A DNA stretch of 64,000 nucleotides, from contig OX344754.2 in NCBI GenBank assembly GCA_947034885.2, forward strand, positions 24,363,369 to 24,427,368, written 5' to 3'. Within the stretch, counting starts at the first letter, position 1, and the number at the start of each line of letters is the position of its first letter. The notes beneath the pieces were generated by a model. The model was not told where the DNA came from, ran no database searches, and saw nothing but the letters and a program-made list of their open reading frames with translations. Positions 1 through 12,375 of this stretch are shown here, piece after piece. A program made the position numbers and the translations under genes. Origin of the DNA: Thuidium tamariscinum (taxonomy: Eukaryota > Streptophyta > Bryopsida > Hypnales > Thuidiaceae).

Positions 1-863
1 GCATCAGCTGGAGCTTCGACTCTAGTATCGCGGTGCTGGAGAAGCTCCAAGCCAGGAGCTCATGCTCTTCCAAGCGGTGGACATCGGAGCTTCCACAGAA
101 CGACAGGTAGACCTCATCTCCGATCGACCTCGGGAATTCGTAATTGGAAATGAGCAACAGAGGTTTCGGAGGTTTGGGATCTGATCCGTCCAAGATTTCA
201 GTATTCTCCCATTGGAGAAGAACGAGCAATGCGTGTCGTTGCCACAAAGGTCGTGGGTGTACGCTTCCAGATCGTATTCATATTCAATATTTTTCCCAAC
301 CCGGATGAAGTTATTGCTGAGCTTGCCCAGGTTGAGATTCGGAATGTAATCTGTCTGGAAAATCGCGTGACAGCTTGCAGGAGTGATTGTATCAATCTGA
401 GTGAGTATCGGTATCAGCCTGCATGCACCAGACTCTGCCGAATCGGAGGCCAGATCGTTTAGAACAGCTATGGGTACTTTCGTGATGATGACAAAGCCTA
501 ATCCAATCACTTCCGAGGCTTCGATACTGTAATCCCAAGGCAAGCCGTGCTGGGCGAACGTGAAGGAGAAAGAGGTGCTGAAGGAAGCCACTTTCCCAGT
601 TGCTCCATTTCGAATCTGGACCGGTTTCCCGTAAAGCAGAACTCCGCAAGAGCCTCTGGAATCAAGCGTCCTGGCATCTGCGTTGATGATGTAGGAACGA
701 TTGGCGGCATTGTATGCAGCATCTCTGAATGTGAAGAAATTGCCCCGCGATTCAGGTGAGAATATAATGAAGCGAAAGAGAACTGCGTGTCTGCAGCTGC
801 TGCAGTTGAGAGAAGAAACCCGAACAGGAAAGTGAGACGTTGAACAGACGTGGGTGCCTCCAT
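1..863 (-). pseudogene. L-type (legume) lectin domain gene, 5' part, disrupted
   Basis: The ATG at 863 opens a signal peptide (hydrophobic FLFGFLLSTAAAADTQFSF). A legume-lectin beta-sandwich follows: ESRGNFFTF and the run ending SCGVLLYGKPVQI, then VASFSTSFSFTFA, GLGFVI, a middle strand region, and near the window edge DEVYLSFCGSS and the family signature HELLAWSFSNTAIL. The domain needs three reading frames. One shift lies just after the signal peptide near 760 (QFSFAS to FSPESRGN). The other is near 170-185 (ILKSWT to GSDPKPPKPLLL). Either this is a young pseudogene or the assembly has two indels. In plants such domains usually sit outside a membrane-spanning receptor kinase or form secreted lectins; the kinase part, if present, lies before base 1. 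A CT-rich leader follows at about 870-895. The lectin identity is firm; its working state is doubtful. Confidence 0.72.
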
Positions 864-3317
864 TGAACCAAATTCTCTCTCTCTCTCACTCTCTGTGGAA
901 TCAGTTGTAGTGTACTTAGTTGTGTCGGTGTTGCTCCCGCAAGAGATTATCTCTGATTCCCGGCTTGCCAACAGGGAACAATTGTGCTCTAAGTTATTCA
1001 ATCACCGTGTCTGCCGCTCTGATCGAGGCCTCCGTACGCTCCGAGCATAAACAGCATTTGGATATTGAAACTTCTGGTACTTTCAATGTAAGGAGTCAGG
1101 CCAGGAAAATCTCTCATTACCCAAGTGATGCTAGCTCCGACCCCTTAAACGTGGAATGCCCTCGATCTCTCAGTTAAGGCACTAATACAGCAACTGGCTT
1201 TCCTGCATCCGAAGTGAAAATTCAAACCGCTCTCCGAATCCTGAATCCTGAATCCTCTCGTAATACCTAGCTGTGAAAGCCAATGTAGCTGGGCGGGGGC
1301 GCTGAGCCCCTCCACTTAAAACACAAGCAAATTACATTAAAGCGCCAGGAAGATTAAACTTCCACTGAGTAACTCCAGGGTGGCAGAGCACAGGCTGGGG
1401 CCCAAAGCGCCTCAAACTGTCTCCTAACCATCTCCAGTTTTTCTCTATTTCGTAATACCTAGCTAGCTCACTTTGGCAACATTTTGAGTTGTCCTCCTGA
1501 GATGTGAAGTGTTAGACTTTGACCGACTATCCAGTCAATGTTTCATCGCAACGGGACTGTGCTTATATATAAACTAATACAAAATCTAAATGAAGAATAA
1601 AAGCATGACAAAAGCATGACGAGAACTGGGCCAACGGCGCAGGGCTACGTACACAGTTACTGGTAGAATATACACTAGAATTCGAATGCCCACATCGTGC
1701 ATGTGAGCCGGCAGCATGGATAGTTCTTGAGAGGCACCATAAATTGATTAAAGACACCATAGCAAATGACATGAGGAATCAATTATTGACACTTTTATTA
1801 GTTAATTGGCTTCTAGAAAAATAGGGTCTGATAGCTTAGGTATTTCCATCATTCTCCAGACTCTTCTACAGTGATTTCTTTCCGAGCCTTGGCCTTAGAC
1901 GTGTTCGCTCATGCTCGTGCCTTGAATGGTCAGCAGTGTGATATTTGGTACAGATCTTACTATAAATGTTTGTTAGATTTTGAAGAGGATTGGTAGGACT
2001 AGCAAGTGATTATGACGATCACACAAGTATAATAGCTTTGAGTCTGGGGCAAACCAAAGACCGTTAACTGAACGTAGATTGAAGAGTGTGTTGCTGAAGG
2101 ACCTTTCGTGTGGATGGCTGTGTTAGGCGGTGCTGTCCAAGCAGCTGGCTCATATATAAGCACCTACCTTCTGCTGGGTTCACTTGAACTGTTGGATTGG
2201 ATAGCACTGAGTTCACCAATAATTTGATTTGAGTTGGCTTAAGGTGGCTGACCCCTTTCCAATCTCACACACACCCATTTCTAGAGTCTAGGTTGTTCTA
2301 CTTCCAAGCATAGGAGGTGAGAGTAACCAGTCCATTATGATGCAATATGAACTGTTGATTTCCTTAAAATTTCCTAATTAACCTATGGTCACAATTAGAC
2401 ATACCTATATAAGGAGGACTAGCTTAACTCCATCTCCAACCCATTTCTGTCACCCTATGTTTGGACCATTTCTGTCCATTCAAGGATCAAATCTGTCCAG
2501 AAATGAGCCAAATTTGTCTAAAAATCTGACAAAATCACTGCATTAATGTCAATAAGGCTATCGTGTCAATAGGCTCTGAAACGAAAGGCCGTGAACTTAG
2601 AAGAGCGTATTTGACTCCCTGCGTGTTGCTACGGCTTAAATGGCCATGATTCATGTGGATGGCCGTGTTAGCGGTGCTGTCCAAGCGGCCCCTTCATCAT
2701 ATAAGCTAACTTACAGAGGGTTACAAGACTGTCTTCTACAGAGTAGCAAAACATTCTGTAATGCTTCCTCAAACAATCATGGCCTGTACACTCTAAAATT
2801 GGAGAAGAACTTGGTGTATTCTGGAAGCATCCAATTACAAAATTTGGAGAGCACTAAATCCATAATCTACTATTCCTTCAAACCCTGCTCGCGTATTTCC
2901 ATGCTGTGGAAATCAACTGAGCCTGTACATGCATACAACAAGATAGACAAGCTTATAAGATACGAAATAGTTTTAGCCCACGCTTCTCTAAATGAAAACT
3001 AAAGAATGCTCTCAAACTAAAGCAGGTCATGACAAAAATCAACAGCAACATTACAAGAGGCTAAGTAATTTGTTTCATAGTGTGCTTGCAAACTAAAAAT
3101 GTAGACAAACGTTATTCTAAAAATACTGGGAACAGCCAGAAATTGAAGAATAGCTATACCAAGATAACAATTACAAATGTTATGCAAAATTCGTCAAACT
3201 TGGTCGTCTCAACACCTGAAATTCTTGAAGCTACCCCAGTAAAAGCAAGAAATGAAAAATGGAACGAAAATGACTGCCTAGCTCTTCCCGTTGGAGCAGA
3301 TCCAATAAAATTGAGAA
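864..3317. other. Intergenic region between lectin and MLO genes
   Basis: No protein-coding exon was recognised. It holds a CT-rich tract at 870-895, short tandem ATCCTGA copies near 1235-1255, two TATA-like boxes (about 2150 and 2403), and a diverged duplicate pair at about 2060-2160 and 2575-2705. The 120-codon open frame at 2640-3002 lies in this duplicated stretch and resembles no family I know. Part of the region next to 3318 is probably MLO 3' UTR. Confidence 0.5.
2060..2705. repeat. Pair of diverged direct repeats (2060-2160 and 2575-2705)
   Basis: Both copies carry GTGGATGGC.GTGTTA followed by CGGTGCTGTCCAAGC and a CATATATAAG or CATATAAG box. They lie about 540 bp apart and differ by small gaps and substitutions. 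The shared TATA-like box suggests either a duplicated promoter fragment or two copies of an unnamed repeat. Confidence 0.55.
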
Positions 3318-6300
3318 TCAAACTTGCATATGACAACACAGGATGAGTGATTTCTGACCTTGAGAAATAGAGTTTGCATTCGAGTGATGGAATCCGTGGA
3401 TGTCTCCATTTTTGTCTCCATTTTGATGATTTGCACGATGATGTCCATTTAAACCCGGCTGCAGCTCAATGTCCACGGCATGGTCGTCATTGGGATCCTC
3501 TGAGGATGACGACTCCTGACCAAGTTCTTCTCGAGTTTCACGTGTTTTCTTGGCTTTGTCCCGCCACTTATGAATGGCACTCACAGTCACATTTGAAAGA
3601 ACAGCATTCATTCGGATATTGGAACCCAACTGCAGCAAAAGCATTGCAACAACACCCGTAATGGAGCTGGAGTGTCATTTGAGCGGAACAGGACATGGGT
3701 TCCACAATCACCACTTCTAGATTGAGTTATACTGGAAATTTAAGATTTCCTAGAAACAAAAAGTACAATAGCTATAGATTAAATGAATCTCTAGAATCTG
3801 GAAATCAATAAGTCAGCTTGCGAATTTACATGAAGAGTATCATTAATGGATAGTTACCTGGCTGACAAGGGCATATAGAGGTAATGTGCTGACGCTGCAG
3901 AGGATTTGCACAAGCACCCTGATACATATGTGCCCAATGGACTGAGTTAGCCAACTTTCTATGCAAAAAAACAAAGACCATTGCTGTTTGTAGCAACACG
4001 AAATTCAAAAGCTCGAACCTCTCATGTCTAGCTTCTTTACGTAACGTTGACTCCCTTTGAATATTTTCAACAGAAAAACTATAATTACTGAATTCAGCAG
4101 AGAAAAAAGAACCTCTCACCCCATAAATAGGCGGAAAATGATCATCCATCGTTTACCAACCAAACAAGAATTGAAGCCATACGAAAACTGAATAAAAAAA
4201 AGAAGCAATACAACAGTCAGTTCTCTCTGCAAAAGGTTATGATTAGCAGGAAAGCTAAAACCACTATGCAGACGAACATTTCATGCACACGCACAATCAT
4301 AAATAACTTCATCATCTACTTCAATGAGTTCAAATTTCCATGCTGAATATTGCAATCTCAAACTTTGAGTATTGTTATCTTCTAGCATACAGTCTATAAT
4401 GAACGGCTGAAACTTTTGGGGCACGAGCTATGGTTGTTTTTAAGACCTATGGTTGGATTTGGTTAGGACCTAGAAACCAAAATGGATCAGACTTTGCTCG
4501 AGTTAAAAATGTCGTTTGCATCATCGTAACCAGTGTGATTTCTTTCAGAAAGTGAAAATGGAAGGAGTCAGACAGCTTACCAATCCCCAAAAGAAGAAGG
4601 CAAATTCAAATGCATTCTGTCAATTCACAAAGTGATGTGAAGGGTGAGCAACCATACAAAAGCACTACTCAAATCACGCAGACCTCCCTCAACAAGACAA
4701 ACAAAGGGAATTCCTTTAAAAATAAACTTAGGAACAGCCTCCACAACTTGCGTTGGTATTTTAAAGTGCACAATCTTGAGCTCATCTCAAGCGGGAGTTC
4801 CAAAAACTACAAGGAGAAGACATATACTGGCCACTCACAAGCTCTGTACAATGAATATCAAACTTCTGAGTCTTTTTTTGGTTGCCATCTACACAGGAGA
4901 AGAGGGATTCCTCAAAACTGCTAAAAATGTTAGGTAAGTAGGACGATGATCAAATGATTTAAGCTTGAGGATTACCTGAAAGAGCATGAAATGGACAAGG
5001 TAAAGCAAAAGTCGGGGTCGATTGAACCAAAACAAGTCATCACGAGGTTTAATGGCGTGAATCTTCTCTGGCTTGAAGTCATCATCTAAGATTCTCTCGG
5101 CTACAGCTCTCTCTGGTTTGGCTCCTGTGTCTCCTATACTCTTCTTCTCCACACCTCCCATGACTTCCAGTGCCAAGCTTGTTATAATCTGCTGCAACTT
5201 CATTCCCACAAGCAGGACCGTCTGCAACCGAAAGAGCGGAAATCAATGGTCACCCAATCATCCAACCAAAAAAACATCAGAGAAAATTGACCACATTAAG
5301 TTAATCCAGAGAGCAGATGTATGCACTACAAGCAAAAGAGAGAAATATTAACTTACGAGGGTCGGAATAAAAGCTATCCAGAAGTACGTGTACCAGCCGT
5401 AGATGTCCATCAGAAGGAAAATGCAGACGAAAGCCCATAAGTACCAACTGTACATACAAGCATGTCAGCCATCCCATACTCAAATCAATAAAAGCACTGA
5501 GACAGAAATAACAAAGTTTTCAATGCAGTATGATAAAAGGATTTCCAATGACGTTCGACTGCTTTACAACCGAACCTTCTCATCATATCATAAAATGAAT
5601 CTTCCTCATGATTCGTGAAAGATCTGCCAATGATCATACAGAAGTCTCTTCATGATAAGCTTACACAGAGAAGCCTTCACATGACGTTAGAGAGACCTTC
5701 CAAACGTTTCCACAAATCATAGGAAAGATTCTCTCCTTGATGTTCTCTAAAAAGCTCTTAAACAATCTAATTTTACATAAAGTCATGCTAAATCCCAACT
5801 CTCAAGGTGAGGGTGAATTTGGCAGAGTACCTGATGCCAACCACCACTTTGAAATCTTCTTCCATGGTGCGTCGAATGTAGCTATGGAAGTCGAAGGAAG
5901 GCGTAAGCGTGTGCTCCTACAAGACATCGGCTCAGTCTCAGTCAGCATTCGCTACCCTCCAGCAATATCATTACACGGACCCAAATTAGGGTTGGGGAGA
6001 CTAGGGTTTAAGGAAGTACTTACAGCAATGAAGCCCAAGCGGAGGCACAAGTAGTCATGTCGGTAGATGGGTCGCCCAAATTGCCGGAAGAAGCAGTACT
6101 GCAGTCCGAACAAACAATGGACCCAAAAAAAATTAAGGCAGTCACTCCACAAACCGTGAACCCTAAACGCCAAAACCCTAAAACCCTGAAAACAAGATTC
6201 GGAATGCACAGCAGGTGCTTGCTTACAAGGTAGCTGTCGAGATTCCAGCCCGTTCGGGTTTCTTTCAAGAAGCTGTAACTGGCGCGTTTCAGCACAAAAT

Positions 6301-7843
6301 CGCTACTTGCGTGCTTATGCGTCTTCTTTCCCAATGCTGCCAATCCCACCACAGACCCCCAGTCCCACACCGAATTAACAGACACAGAAAAAATTCCGAC
6401 AATTTAGACTCAATCACGTCACGTAACCCCATATTCTTTAAAAAGGTGAAATATCACAAGATTGGAGAACATAGAAACGAGTGAGACTTGAGGAATCGGG
6501 GCAGTTTTGAGTCCTCCAACTGGAAACTGGAACCCAGCTGCACCTCACATCTAGAACAATCCTCAATTTCCACTTTTCACACTTTCGAGCGCTTGAATGT
6601 CACATTTTTGGTACTCCGAACTCCGTCACATCAACAATACGTCCAACAGCCTGCGTATTTCTGAAGTTGAGATTCTGAGGAGGAGATTTCAAAGTAGAGA
6701 TTCTAGTTAATAAGTTGAGATTGTATTATACCGACGTTGACGGAATGATGATTCTCCTCGCGCGTCTCGTTTTCCCAACGCTTCCAACTGTGTACTTGCC
6801 ACAGCCCCAGCAGCACCGTCAAGCAGCTGTAGAGCACATGCACCACCGCCAGCACGAAAATGAAGATGTGAAGCTCGTGCAGACCAGCGGCGCTGATTAC
6901 TTGCACCCGTCCCTGCAACCCCCACACACTCGCTTTTGAAATAAATACGAAGTAACTTTTCTAAGAACTTGATTTTCAAAACTATTGGACCTTCCGTCCG
7001 GAGCCTCAATCAGATTTTTCTCACTCAAACCTCGCTCGTTGTCAGAGACCTGTGCACTTGAAAGCCACAATTTGCAAATTTTGTCTGAATTAAACCGACA
7101 ATTAATTGCAAAAAGCTAAATACGTCCATAGCTGGAGTAAGTATTTACACTCTTACCACAAATCAATGAGTCCACCTATACAGTCAAGGGAGATCGAATC
7201 TAATGTAATGTATGGTTAGTGGAGCCTCTCCTTTACTGATTCCCAGGAAGCATGTGAACTAATTGTAGTACCCACCGGAGAGCACTTGGCTGTGGATTCC
7301 GGTTCGCCTTGCGCCTGTAAGAGGCGACGCGCAACAGGTGATTCAGCCTCCGGGGGTGGCGCTTCTGGGGGTTTGTACTTGCACGGGAGCATGTAGTGAT
7401 TCACACGCTCTGGAATGCAGATGCTAGCAATCTTGGGTTGGAATACCGTCAGAAACAGCGACACGAATCCCAGCAGCATCAATTCTACAACACCAGTCCA
7501 GCAAGCATCATGTTTGTAAAATACATCCCCCGTGATCAGTAGCCTGGAATTGAATTCAATCCCAAATGCATGTATTCAAGAATTAGCAGAGCCCGAAGTC
7601 GATCCCTCCAAAGATTGAATGGCAATAAAAAGAGGAGTTGTGATCGATCGAATTCCGATTACCACTTCGAATGACTTCCAGCGTGTGGAACAACTCCTTC
7701 TGCTTGTTCCGCTTCAAATAGCGGCCGAAACTGAAGAGACCACGCTCCACTAACAGGGAACAGACGACGAACACCGTGCATACCGCGGCTACTGCCCAGG
7801 TGGGCGTTTGCTCCAAAGATTTCTCAGTCTCGCCACCTGCCAT
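3318..7843 (-). CDS. MLO: MLO-family seven-transmembrane protein, 12 exons, 551 aa
   Basis: CDS exons (minus strand, first to last): 7663-7843, 7276-7484, 6732-6912, 6227-6336, 6024-6098, 5831-5916, 5357-5447, 4976-5221, 4581-4616, 4120-4187, 3858-3918, 3318-3629. All junctions are GT-AG and in frame. Family landmarks in order: TPTWAVAAVCTVFVV (first helix), ELMLLGFVSLFLTVFQ, ICIPERVNHYMLPC (extracellular cysteines), GLHELHIFIFVLAVVHVLYS, WKRWENET, FFRQFGRPIYRHDYLCLRLG, SYIRRTMEEDFKVVVGI, WYTYFWIAFIPTL, KPRDDLFWFNRPRLLLYLVH, NAFEFAFFFW, VQILCSVSTLPLYALVSQLG, and the calmodulin-binding helix VSAIHKWRDKAKKTR with its tryptophan. MLO proteins sit in the plasma membrane, bind calmodulin and act in calcium-linked signalling, powdery-mildew susceptibility, tip growth or fertilisation. 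Length is normal and the gene looks whole. Exon 4 (6227-6336) is the least conserved junction. Confidence 0.95.
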
Positions 7844-8777
7844 CTCTCACGTACTGGAAATCAATTATTCCCGAATTGACTCCACCTCGAGATCGAAACC
7901 GTGACTCTGCTCCCGCGATTTCGCTCCACCGGCAAACGCAGCTAACTCAACTCAAGTAATTCGAATTCCACCTCAAAAGAACGTGAAACTGCTCCAAGAT
8001 ATTCGCTCCCCCGGCGAGCGCAGCTCTTCCGGGAGCTCTAGCTTCTCCCTTCTAGAATTCCAATGCACTCACACTCCCCATCTTGAGTTTCCACAATTAC
8101 CCCGAATCCTGGTCCAACTTTTCCATTCTAGATTCAACTGAATCCTCCACTGAAACACATGATCGAAACGACATTCAGAAGCGTGATGCGTCGGAACTAA
8201 TTGGTCCACGTAGTCCCGCTTCTTGGTCCACGTAATCGTACGTCGTACGTGCTTGGGCCAAGCGACTATCGAGCCAAGCACTCGAGTCCCAAATGGTCAT
8301 CCCAGGAGGTCAGGACAGGAATACCTGAGAAGGATATTCGAAATTCTTCTCTGAAATGTCGAGAACTGAAGCCGCGGGCCTGCGGCTCGCTACAGGACCT
8401 TGCATCGATCCCGCAGATTTGGCATTGGTCCGTAGAAGTACAGAGCGGATTGTCCTTGCAGGGACGGATTGGACGGACGGTCCGACTGACGGAACTGGTT
8501 CCCGGTCTTCCAAGTCTCCGTGTTTGCTTGCGCCAGCACTGCCTTGAGGATCAGTCGAGTCCGCTTTGATCGGCGGAAAGTGGAAGCAGGCGAGGCTCAG
8601 CTTTGCCATGTGGAGATTTGTAGACATGCAGCCAGCCAGCTTCGTGGTGGAAGCTCAAGCGTGGTAGACGGAAGATCGACGTGGGCATGCCGATTGAAGA
8701 GATTTGCATGGCGGTCTGGAGCTTTTTTAGAATGAAGGCAGGACGCTAAAACGGCCCGGGTGAACTCTCTCTGCCAC
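7844..8777. promoter_or_regulatory. MLO upstream region with a cluster of ACGT cores
   Basis: This GC-richer stretch lies upstream of the MLO start codon and probably contains its leader and promoter. Four ACGT cores lie close together at 8208, 8230, 8240 and 8247, two of them in the repeated context TTGGTCCACGTA. ACGT is the core of plant bZIP sites (G-box and ABRE-like). No other coding exon was recognised; open frames of 60-120 codons here (for example 8201-8569) look like chance frames in GC-rich DNA. Confidence 0.4.
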
Positions 8778-9470
8778 TTGGGAAAACGCTGGAATTTTTT
8801 ATTTTTTTGCAAATAACTCTTTTTGCAAATTCTGAATTCATATTTGCAATTAGAGGCCCCAAACTAGATAGGGGAGTGGACAAGGTAAATTAGATAAGTA
8901 CAAAATAGGGGGCTTTTTATTTTACTTGCACCCCTGAAAATCTGAAATTGCTTGGAGTGGCTAAGCAAGTGGCCAGTTCACTCCGACCACTAAAACCTCC
9001 ATTTAGGGTCCGCTTCCATGTGAGCTGGGCTAGTTGCTTGGCAAGGAGAGTTACAGTGAGAAGTGATTGATGACACTTCTATGTGAACATGGTGGATGGG
9101 GAGATATCGAGTAAGAAAAGCACACATTATGATTCCCTTGAAGTTTGCTCAATCTCTACCAATCACCTCATCCACCGATATCGGTGAAACTTGAACTCAT
9201 GCTTCTCCACTCACCAAGGCTAACAACACAATCGTTGCGAGCTTCTTGTTGTGTAGCACTTTTGCTACCGATCCAACTCACATGGAAGCTAGGCCTTAGT
9301 TTGAAGTGGACTCTCCGAAGTAAAAGTGAAAAAAAAGTCCCTCATGTATAGGGTATGTTCTAAATCTTTCATAGCTAATTTGGGTCATTCAAATTGAAAA
9401 TATGAATTTAGAATTTGCAAAAATAAATTTGTGAAAAAAATTAAAAAATTCTTGTTTTTTCTCCCAAGGT
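8778..9470. mobile_element. Foldback element with very long inverted arms
   Basis: The left end (from CTTGGGAAAACGC at about 8778) and the reverse complement of the right end (CTTGGGAGAAAAAACAAG at about 9470) align almost without a break. Shared blocks include GAATTTTTTA, TTTTTGCAAATTCT.AATTC and GCTTCCATGTGAG. The arms are roughly 250-290 bp and pair nearly to the centre, where GATATCGG-type sequence lies. No coding frame is present. This is the form of a non-autonomous foldback or Mutator-like DNA element. A target duplication was not clear. Confidence 0.65.
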
Positions 9471-10709
9471 AAATCCACATTGTTGGGCACACTTTGAATG
9501 GAGGATTTAGTGATGACAAGGTTTTGCTTGCTTTTACTTTATTTTTTTATTTCAACTTTCATGAATGGATTGGTTCACAAGAATCTATTGTGTGTTTTTT
9601 CAATAAAGTAAAGTAAAATCATATCTATTACTATTGTTTCAACTTGACTTTAATTTGAATTTTTCTTTTTGGTTGACATAATTTAGGTATTTCAATTATG
9701 GAAGAGAAAAAAATGGTCTGGTGATTCATCTTCAAGAACCTCTCACTCACATTCTTGTGATATCTAATTATCTAGGGATATAATATTATAATTTGGATAA
9801 AAAGTAGGAATCTAATTTATATAATCAAAGGTCAAGGGGTGAGTTAGAATGTGAGGAATGTAAACTATTTAACTACATGAAAGAAAATCAAATGGTGAAG
9901 ATTATCATAATTATATTGAATAATAACATTGGTTGTCTAAAAGCTCTTATTTCATCACCTAAGACTCACTATTCTTTTATTTGTATTTTTTGCAAAACTA
10001 AGTGTAGAAAATTGTACAAAAAACTCAAAAAAGAGTTTTAACCAAAATAGGTATATTACATGTCAATATAATAATTTTTAATATTAAATTTATTTTTTAC
10101 CTAAATAGATCCAAATCCAACTTGTCAATAGGTTAGAAACTACAAAATTGCAACAATTACTGAACTTTAATAGAATTACCCAAAATGACCTAATCTACCA
10201 TGTTTGTAACAAAAGATTAAAAAATTGTTTTAAGAGAACTTGGTAAGAACCCCCAAAGCCTAGTTCCATGAGTAGATTTCAAGTTCCTAGTCAAATTTCA
10301 AAATTCCAAAGGAACTTCAATTATTAACTTTTAGGTCGAAGAAACTAACAATGAACCACTAGAAGGAATATACAGCTTAAAGATCATGATTTAGGGTTGA
10401 AATCACTATAGGAAACCAATGGCAAAGACACTTCTCGTCTTCTCCAAGATTCTTCTTTGTATGAAAGATTTTTCTTAATCCAATAATTAAAGGGGGTGAT
10501 GAGATTTATTTCACCATTGACAATTGTGCAAAATAAGATGATGGGCTTGCACATCTTTTGTAAAATTTCATGACAAGTTTCACAAAAAGTTTCAAAGTTT
10601 TTGACAATTAGAACATGCCTTTTTTAACTTTTGATTACTTTAATGTATTAATGAAAAATTATTAGAAATTACTCAAGTTGTAGTAAAGTCTCATCAAGAA
10701 TTAGAGTAA
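9471..10709. other. AT-rich non-coding stretch
   Basis: Low-GC sequence with frequent A and T runs and no open frame, splice-site pattern or structured repeat that I can support. Confidence 0.5.
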
Positions 10710-10903
10710 CTTTTTTATGGAGAATTGCTACTATGTGAGCCTAAAGTATGAGCTCGTAAGCTTAAAAGACTACATACCTATAGTATAGGTGTCTATAATC
10801 ACAATCAATGGTTGTTGTATATCTACTTATATACTAATATACATGTTGAAGGCTCATATGCTTGCATCTTTATACTCACATACTAGTGTTGTTGCTTTTT
10901 TAT
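10710..10903. mobile_element. MITE, Mutator-like family copy 1
   Basis: The element spans 10719-10894 (176 bp) between 9-bp target duplications CTTTTTTAT at 10710-10718 and 10895-10903. Its ends form inverted repeats around TGCTACTATGTGAGCC (left) and CACTAGTATGTGAG (right, reverse complement). A 9-bp duplication and G-initial ends fit non-autonomous Mutator-like elements. Related copies lie at 16796-17258 and 50496-50727. Confidence 0.7.
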
Positions 10904-12375
10904 GTTCATTAGACACTTTAACAAATTTCAAAATATTCTAATAGCCAAAAATGCCCAAATTTGTGAGATTCTCTAAATACCAATGAATTTAAAGATTATA
11001 ATGGAATTTGACTAGCGTTTTGGGAGCATAAAAAATTGGAATGAGGTCAAAAAAGGGTCTTTTCTTACTCCCTCAAATCTATTAAAGAGCCTGGGCTAAT
11101 TACTTTTCTTAAGAAAATCAATAACCAAAAGGTGAATTTTTACTACTTTATGGCATTAAGTTTTGTTGTATATTTCAATATGAAAAGTCAAAATGATAAG
11201 ATTACTACAAATAAACAAGAAGAGATAGGTGCCTTTGGAAGACTATTCAAAGAGATCCCATCTTCTCTCTTCTCACCCCTTGTAGCCATTTTCTTTGGCA
11301 TTTTTGTATTGACATTGTTGTATTAATTAGTATTATACCAAGTTTCTTGGTGATTTGTGCTAATACTTGTCTTAACAATTTGTTGTACTTGGTTTGATTT
11401 CTATTTGAGACAACAAAGATTTGACTTCAAGTTCAACAAAAGTCCAAGTTGTTTGTAAGGATTGTTGTATATAGGAGAGGGTTCTAAAACCGAGCGGGTT
11501 TTTGCAACCATCCAGTAGGGGCTTTGAAATGGATATGTGAACTTGATGACATTTGTTTTTACTTTTTCAATGGATGGTTTAAGAACCACACTTGGTTCAT
11601 TCCTAACTAAGTGGCTAGGTGTCTACTAATTTAATTCAAAATTAGAATTTGTTATTCAAATACCTTCTTACAGGTATTGAAAAATCTAAAATAATGATTC
11701 AATCAAGCATTCATTACAAATTTTGAAAGGGACACTTTTACAAACCATTTCAATTACTTTACACATGTAGGCTCAATGCTAGTTTTTGAACAAGCCCTGA
11801 TTTTTTTTCAAAATATGCATGGGTGGGTTTCCAAGGGCCTATGATCACAAATAGGGACCTACACCAGATTGGGTTTGAAAATTTATACCTAATTCACTAA
11901 TGCTTCAAAAAATATGAAACAACTTGTGTTAGATTCCTCATCTATTTCTCTTTGACTGAAAAATAAAGTAAAAATATTTTCATCTTAGGAGATACATGAA
12001 AAAGGCGGACCAGCCCTTAGATGAGCAGTTTGTGAGCCTCCTCCCTTAACTACAAAGTTTCAACTATAGAGTTCTTAAAAAGTCTTAGAATTCCTTTGAA
12101 AATTCCATAGAGGGCAAAGCTTTGACTTATAAAGTCTTAAAGAAAATCCCATTAAAAATAGAGAATTTGGTTTATAATATAGTCCACTTATAGGTGACCA
12201 AGTTTAGTTTCCAAATTATTGTTTTGGAATATCAAATTTAGCCTCCAAAAGATTTAGTGAGTAAATTTTGAAGTAGTGAAAATAATTATAGAAATTAGCT
12301 TCTAGTACTTCAAGCTTCAAGTCATTCAAGAATTCATTATTAGTGTTCCAAAAATTCAAAAATTTGTTAAACTAA
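10904..12375. other. AT-rich non-coding stretch
   Basis: No gene recognised. The 64-codon frame at 11132-11326 and the 62-codon minus frame at 11401-11589 have no family features and no supporting splice context. The stretch runs directly into the TTAA-family element that starts at 12376. Confidence 0.45.

Noticed and set aside
8201-8735. Open frames upstream of MLO
   Set aside because: Short overlapping frames in GC-rich DNA with no family motif or exon structure.
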